In this document: positions 42,756 through 45,038 of the stretch, piece after piece
Numbering within the stretch: position 1 is the first letter of the stretch
Layout: the number at the start of each line of letters is the position of its first letter
Notes under the pieces: model-generated
What the model was told of the DNA's origin: nothing
The model's input: only the letters and a program-made list of their open reading frames with translations
Database searches by the model: none
NCBI GenBank assembly: GCA_017548445.1
Contig: JAFYZZ010000075.1
Span: forward strand, 1-45,038
Origin: Bacteroidales bacterium
GTDB taxonomy: Bacteria; Bacteroidota; Bacteroidia; Bacteroidales; UBA932
DNA: 45,038 nt
Direction: 5' to 3'
Position numbers and translations under genes: made by a program

Positions 42756-44177
42756 CTACGCTTCGATGATGCGCCGCGCCAGCGCGATGACTTCCTCGCC
42801 GAGCCGCTGCGCCTCCTGCTCGGTCTGCGCCTCGGAGTAGATGCGGATGATGGGTTCGGTGTTGGACTTGCGCAGGTGCACCCACTGCCGGCGCGCCTCG
42901 AAGTCGATCTTCACGCCGTCGACGGTGTTCACCTTCTCGTGCTTGAACTGCTCCTTCATCGCATCCAGGATGCGGTCGATCATCGCCGCGTCGCTGAGGT
43001 CGATACGGTTCTTGGCGATGAAATAGGGCGGGAGCGTAGCCTTGTAGGCGCTGGCGCTCAATCCTTTATGGGCCAGCTGACTGAGGAACAGCGCCACGCC
43101 CACCATCGCGTCGCGGCCGCAGTGGCTCGCCGGGTAGATGACGCCGCCGTTGCCCTCGCCGCCGATCAGCGCGCCCACCTCGTGCATCTTGGTGGTCACG
43201 TTCACCTCGCCCACGGCCGCGGCGTAATAGGTGCCGCCGTGCGCTTCGGTGACGTCGCGCAGGGCGCGGCTGGAACTGAGGTTGGAAACGGTGTTGCGCG
43301 GCATAACGCCGGCTTTCTCGGCCCGCTCCAGCAGATAGTCGGCCACGGCCACGAGGGTATACTCCTCCACGAAGGGTTCGCCGTCCTCGCAGATGAAGGC
43401 GAGGCGGTCCACGTCGGGATCCACGCTGATGCCCAGGTCGGCACCCTCGCGGACGACGGTCGCGCTGAGTTCCGTGAGGTTCTTCGGCAGCGGCTCCGGG
43501 TTGTGCGCGAAGTCGCCGGTGGGTTCTCCGAAGAGGGTGATGCACCGTACGCCGAGGCGCTCCAGCAGGCGCGGCATAATGATGCCGCCCACCGAATTGA
43601 TGGCGTCCAGCACCACCTTGAAGCCGGCCTTGCGTACTGCCTCGGCGTCCACCGCCTCCAGGGCCAGCACGGCGTCGATATGCTCGTCGGTGAAGTCGTG
43701 CTCTTCGATCCGGCCGAGTTCGTCCACCGGGGCGAAGTCGAACGCGCCGGTTTCCGCCAGGTCCAGGATGGCCTGGCCCTCGGCGGCGGTCAGGAACTCG
43801 CCCCGCTCGTTGAGGAGCTTGAGGGCGTTCCACTGGCGCGGGTTATGGCTGGCTGTCAGGATGATGCCGCCGTCGGCGCCGGCGAAGGTCACGGCCAGTT
43901 CCGTGGTGGGGGTGGAGGCGAAGCCGCATTTGACGACGTCCACGCCGCAGGCGACGAGCGTGCCGCAGACGAGCTGCTCGACCATCGCACCGCTGATACG
44001 CGCGTCGCGTCCGACGACCACTTTATAGCGTTTTCCGTTATTGGGAGCGGGCTTGCGCTGCTTCAGGCAGGCGCAGTACGCATAGGTGAATTTCACGATG
44101 TCAACGGGCGTGAGGGCTTCGCCCGGGGCTCCGCCGATCGTGCCGCGGATGCCGGAAATGGATTTTATGAGTGTCAT
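42756..44177 (-). CDS. glmM: Phosphoglucosamine mutase / phosphohexomutase
   Basis: Alpha-D-phosphohexomutase of 473 residues that moves phosphate between C6 and C1 of glucosamine (GlmM) or mannose (ManB). The active-site serine is in TASHNP (Ser110), the Mg-binding loop is SVDPDVDR, the sugar loop contains GGEGNGG, and the phosphate loop is RKSNTEPIIRIY. The N-terminus, SISGIRGTIGG, is typical of the GlmM-like copies of Bacteroidales. Phosphomannomutase remains possible, and would also fit the nearby mannose 1-phosphate-producing phosphorylase. ATG 44177 was chosen over the longer open frame, which runs into the divergent promoter region. Confidence 0.87.
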   Translation of the reverse strand: MTLIKSISGIRGTIGGAPGEALTPVDIVKFTYAYCACLKQRKPAPNNGKRYKVVVGRDARISGAMVEQLVCGTLVACGVDVVKCGFASTPTTELAVTFAGADGGIILTASHNPRQWNALKLLNERGEFLTAAEGQAILDLAETGAFDFAPVDELGRIEEHDFTDEHIDAVLALEAVDAEAVRKAGFKVVLDAINSVGGIIMPRLLERLGVRCITLFGEPTGDFAHNPEPLPKNLTELSATVVREGADLGISVDPDVDRLAFICEDGEPFVEEYTLVAVADYLLERAEKAGVMPRNTVSNLSSSRALRDVTEAHGGTYYAAAVGEVNVTTKMHEVGALIGGEGNGGVIYPASHCGRDAMVGVALFLSQLAHKGLSASAYKATLPPYFIAKNRIDLSDAAMIDRILDAMKEQFKHEKVNTVDGVKIDFEARRQWVHLRKSNTEPIIRIYSEAQTEQEAQRLGEEVIALARRIIEA

Positions 44178-44179
44178 AA

Positions 44180-44212
44180 TTTGCAAAATTACGAAATTTA
44201 TTCTTATCTTTG
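44180..44212 (+). promoter_or_regulatory. Bacteroidota promoter for rpmE2
   Basis: TTTG at 44180-44183, a 21-nt spacer, and TATCTTTG at 44205-44212, a full match. The transcript would begin near 44219, about 20 nt before ATG 44239. On the other strand a TAATTTTG (44191-44184) could be the -7 of the glmM gene, only 7 bp before its ATG, with no good -33. Confidence 0.68.
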
Positions 44213-44238
44213 CGCCTCGATTCAAAAACACTAGTGTA

Positions 44239-44490
44239 ATGAAAAAAGGAATCCATCCCGAAACCTACCGTCTTGTAGCTTTCAAGGATATGTCAAACGA
44301 GGATGTGTTCATCACCCGCTCCTGCGCCACCAGCAAGGAGAACATCACCATCGACGGTGTCGAGTACCCCCTCGTAAAGCTTGAGATTTCCAACACGTCT
44401 CACCCTTTCTACACCGGCAAGATGAAGATCGTCGATACCGCCGGCCGCGTTGATATGTTCTATCAGAGATACAAGAACCGCAAGAAGTAA
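44239..44490 (+). CDS. rpmE2: 50S ribosomal protein L31, type B
   Basis: An 83-residue protein of the large ribosomal subunit. MKKGIHPETYRLVAFKDMS and the TSHPFYTGKMKIVDTAGRVDMFYQRY end, here given in parts, are typical. It lacks the CxxC zinc-ribbon of type A L31, so it is the zinc-independent type B form, the common one in Bacteroidales. The start is ATG 44239; the longer open frame upstream reads through the promoter. A complete promoter lies 5' and a hairpin with seven T residues lies 3'. Confidence 0.93.
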   Translation: MKKGIHPETYRLVAFKDMSNEDVFITRSCATSKENITIDGVEYPLVKLEISNTSHPFYTGKMKIVDTAGRVDMFYQRYKNRKK

Positions 44491-44516
44491 ACTTCTGCGA
44501 AATCATAGGTTGAAGA

Positions 44517-44552
44517 ATCCCGGACACGAGACGTGCTCCGGGATCTTTTTTT
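44517..44552 (+). terminator. Rho-independent terminator after rpmE2
   Basis: Stem ATCCCGG (44517-44523) pairs with CCGGGAT (44538-44544); the interior CACG/CGTG can extend it. Seven T residues follow (44546-44552), and the last two belong to the stop codon of the convergent priA. Confidence 0.85.
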
Positions 44553-45038
44553 AATCCACCGGGTCGACGTCCGGGTAGAAGCCGTCCTGGATGCGCTCCG
44601 CCAGCGCCGTCTTGCGGGGGGCGAGTTCTTTGTCGCGGCGGAGGAAATGCCTTTCCAGCACGGCGCCGTCGCCCTGGCGGCGGATTTCGACGAGCCGCGT
44701 GAAGGGCGGAAAACGGAACTGCCGACGCTCTTCCAGCAGGTCGTCCGGGCTGCGGCGACCGTCGAAACGGGCGGGTACGGCCGTCTGGACGACGACGCGG
44801 GGGGCGAACTGGCACAGGGTGCCGATGATCTGCGCGGCGCGCTCGTCTCCTCGGAAATCGTCGCGCGAAACCAGCGCATCGGCCTGCAGGACGCCGATCA
44901 GCGCCGCTTCCGGGGCGCCGTCGCGTTTCAGCGACCCCAGCGTGCGGATGGCGATGTCGCGTCCGGGGAAGAGGGCGGCGGCTTCCTGTGCGAGCGCTTC
45001 GGCCTTCTCCCAGCCGCTCAGCAGCACGACTGGACCCT
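44551..45038 (-). CDS. priA: Primosomal protein N' (PriA), C-terminal part, unusually short (5' end outside window)
   Basis: PriA restarts stalled replication forks as a 3'-5' helicase. The last 162 residues are visible, open to the right edge. Recognisable pieces are a GVLQADALVSRDDFRGDERAAQ block, here in parts, matching the PriA DADxxLxxxDFRAxERAxQ region; the VVVQT strand; and FPPFTRLVEI. Two things differ from normal PriA. The helicase motif VI (QVAGRAGR) expected right after the DERAAQ segment is absent, and IIGTLCQFAPR stands there. The part after FPPFTRLVEI is about 45 residues instead of about 100. The frame is intact, so this looks like reduction rather than a fresh mutation. The identification is therefore less certain than for the rest of the flank. 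Confidence 0.68.
   Translation of the reverse strand, partial: GPVVLLSGWEKAEALAQEAAALFPGRDIAIRTLGSLKRDGAPEAALIGVLQADALVSRDDFRGDERAAQIIGTLCQFAPRVVVQTAVPARFDGRRSPDDLLEERRQFRFPPFTRLVEIRRQGDGAVLERHFLRRDKELAPRKTALAERIQDGFYPDVDPVD

Noticed and set aside
42756..44177. Dedicated phosphomannomutase of the mannan pathway
   Set aside because: The N-terminus and flanks (NamZ, rpmE2, own promoter region) fit a housekeeping GlmM better; kept only as an alternative.

Overview
The window is chromosomal DNA from a high-G+C member of the Bacteroidales. Three things point there: SusC/SusD outer-membrane genes, promoters of the Bacteroidota type (TTTG, about 19-23 nt, then TAnnTTTG) with no consistent Shine-Dalgarno sites, and a serine palmitoyltransferase gene. 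The genus cannot be fixed from the sequence alone. Both ends are ordinary housekeeping DNA and the middle (about 10.8-41.5 kb) is a glycan-utilisation region.

Left flank (1-10.8 kb). The 3' part of gyrB is followed on the same strand by a serine palmitoyltransferase and a short-chain reductase (probable start of sphingolipid synthesis), a membrane HD-domain phosphohydrolase of the PgpH type, and a short trigger factor that lacks its PPIase domain. A convergent four-gene operon encodes a small membrane protein, a DPP-IV-like S9 peptidase, an unknown secreted protein and an M20 dipeptidase.

Glycan region (10.8-41.5 kb). (i) A minus-strand operon reads AraC regulator, GH26 mannanase, GH130 mannosylglucose phosphorylase, GPH sugar symporter, GH94 cellobiose phosphorylase. 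(ii) A second minus-strand run reads SusC, SusD, a surface glycan-binding lipoprotein with a duplicated domain, then six coupled genes ending in a GH5 glycanase. (iii) A plus-strand operon reads GH18, two module genes, cellobiose 2-epimerase. Together GH26, epimerase, GH130 and GH94 make a complete beta-mannan/glucomannan route: mannobiose is epimerised to mannosyl-glucose and then phosphorolysed, and cellobiose is phosphorolysed by GH94.

The most unusual element is a two-gene module that occurs four times among these operons: a polytopic membrane protein with a C-terminal helical-repeat domain (DUF6057-like), followed by an exported lipoprotein with a beta-propeller and exactly one CXXCH haem-c motif. 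One membrane partner has kept only the C-terminal domain. I know of no described function for the module. The SusC protein is also odd, because a complete OmpA-like peptidoglycan-binding domain follows its last beta-strand.

Right flank (41.5-45.0 kb). A 17-bp-stem bidirectional terminator, tRNA-Glu(CUC), a NamZ/DUF1343 muramidase, a GlmM-type phosphohexomutase, ribosomal protein L31 type B, and the 3' end of an unusually short priA. Across the whole window the tetranucleotide CATG is almost absent: four sites were found by eye where about 150 are expected. No insertion sequence, prophage, CRISPR array or rRNA gene was seen.
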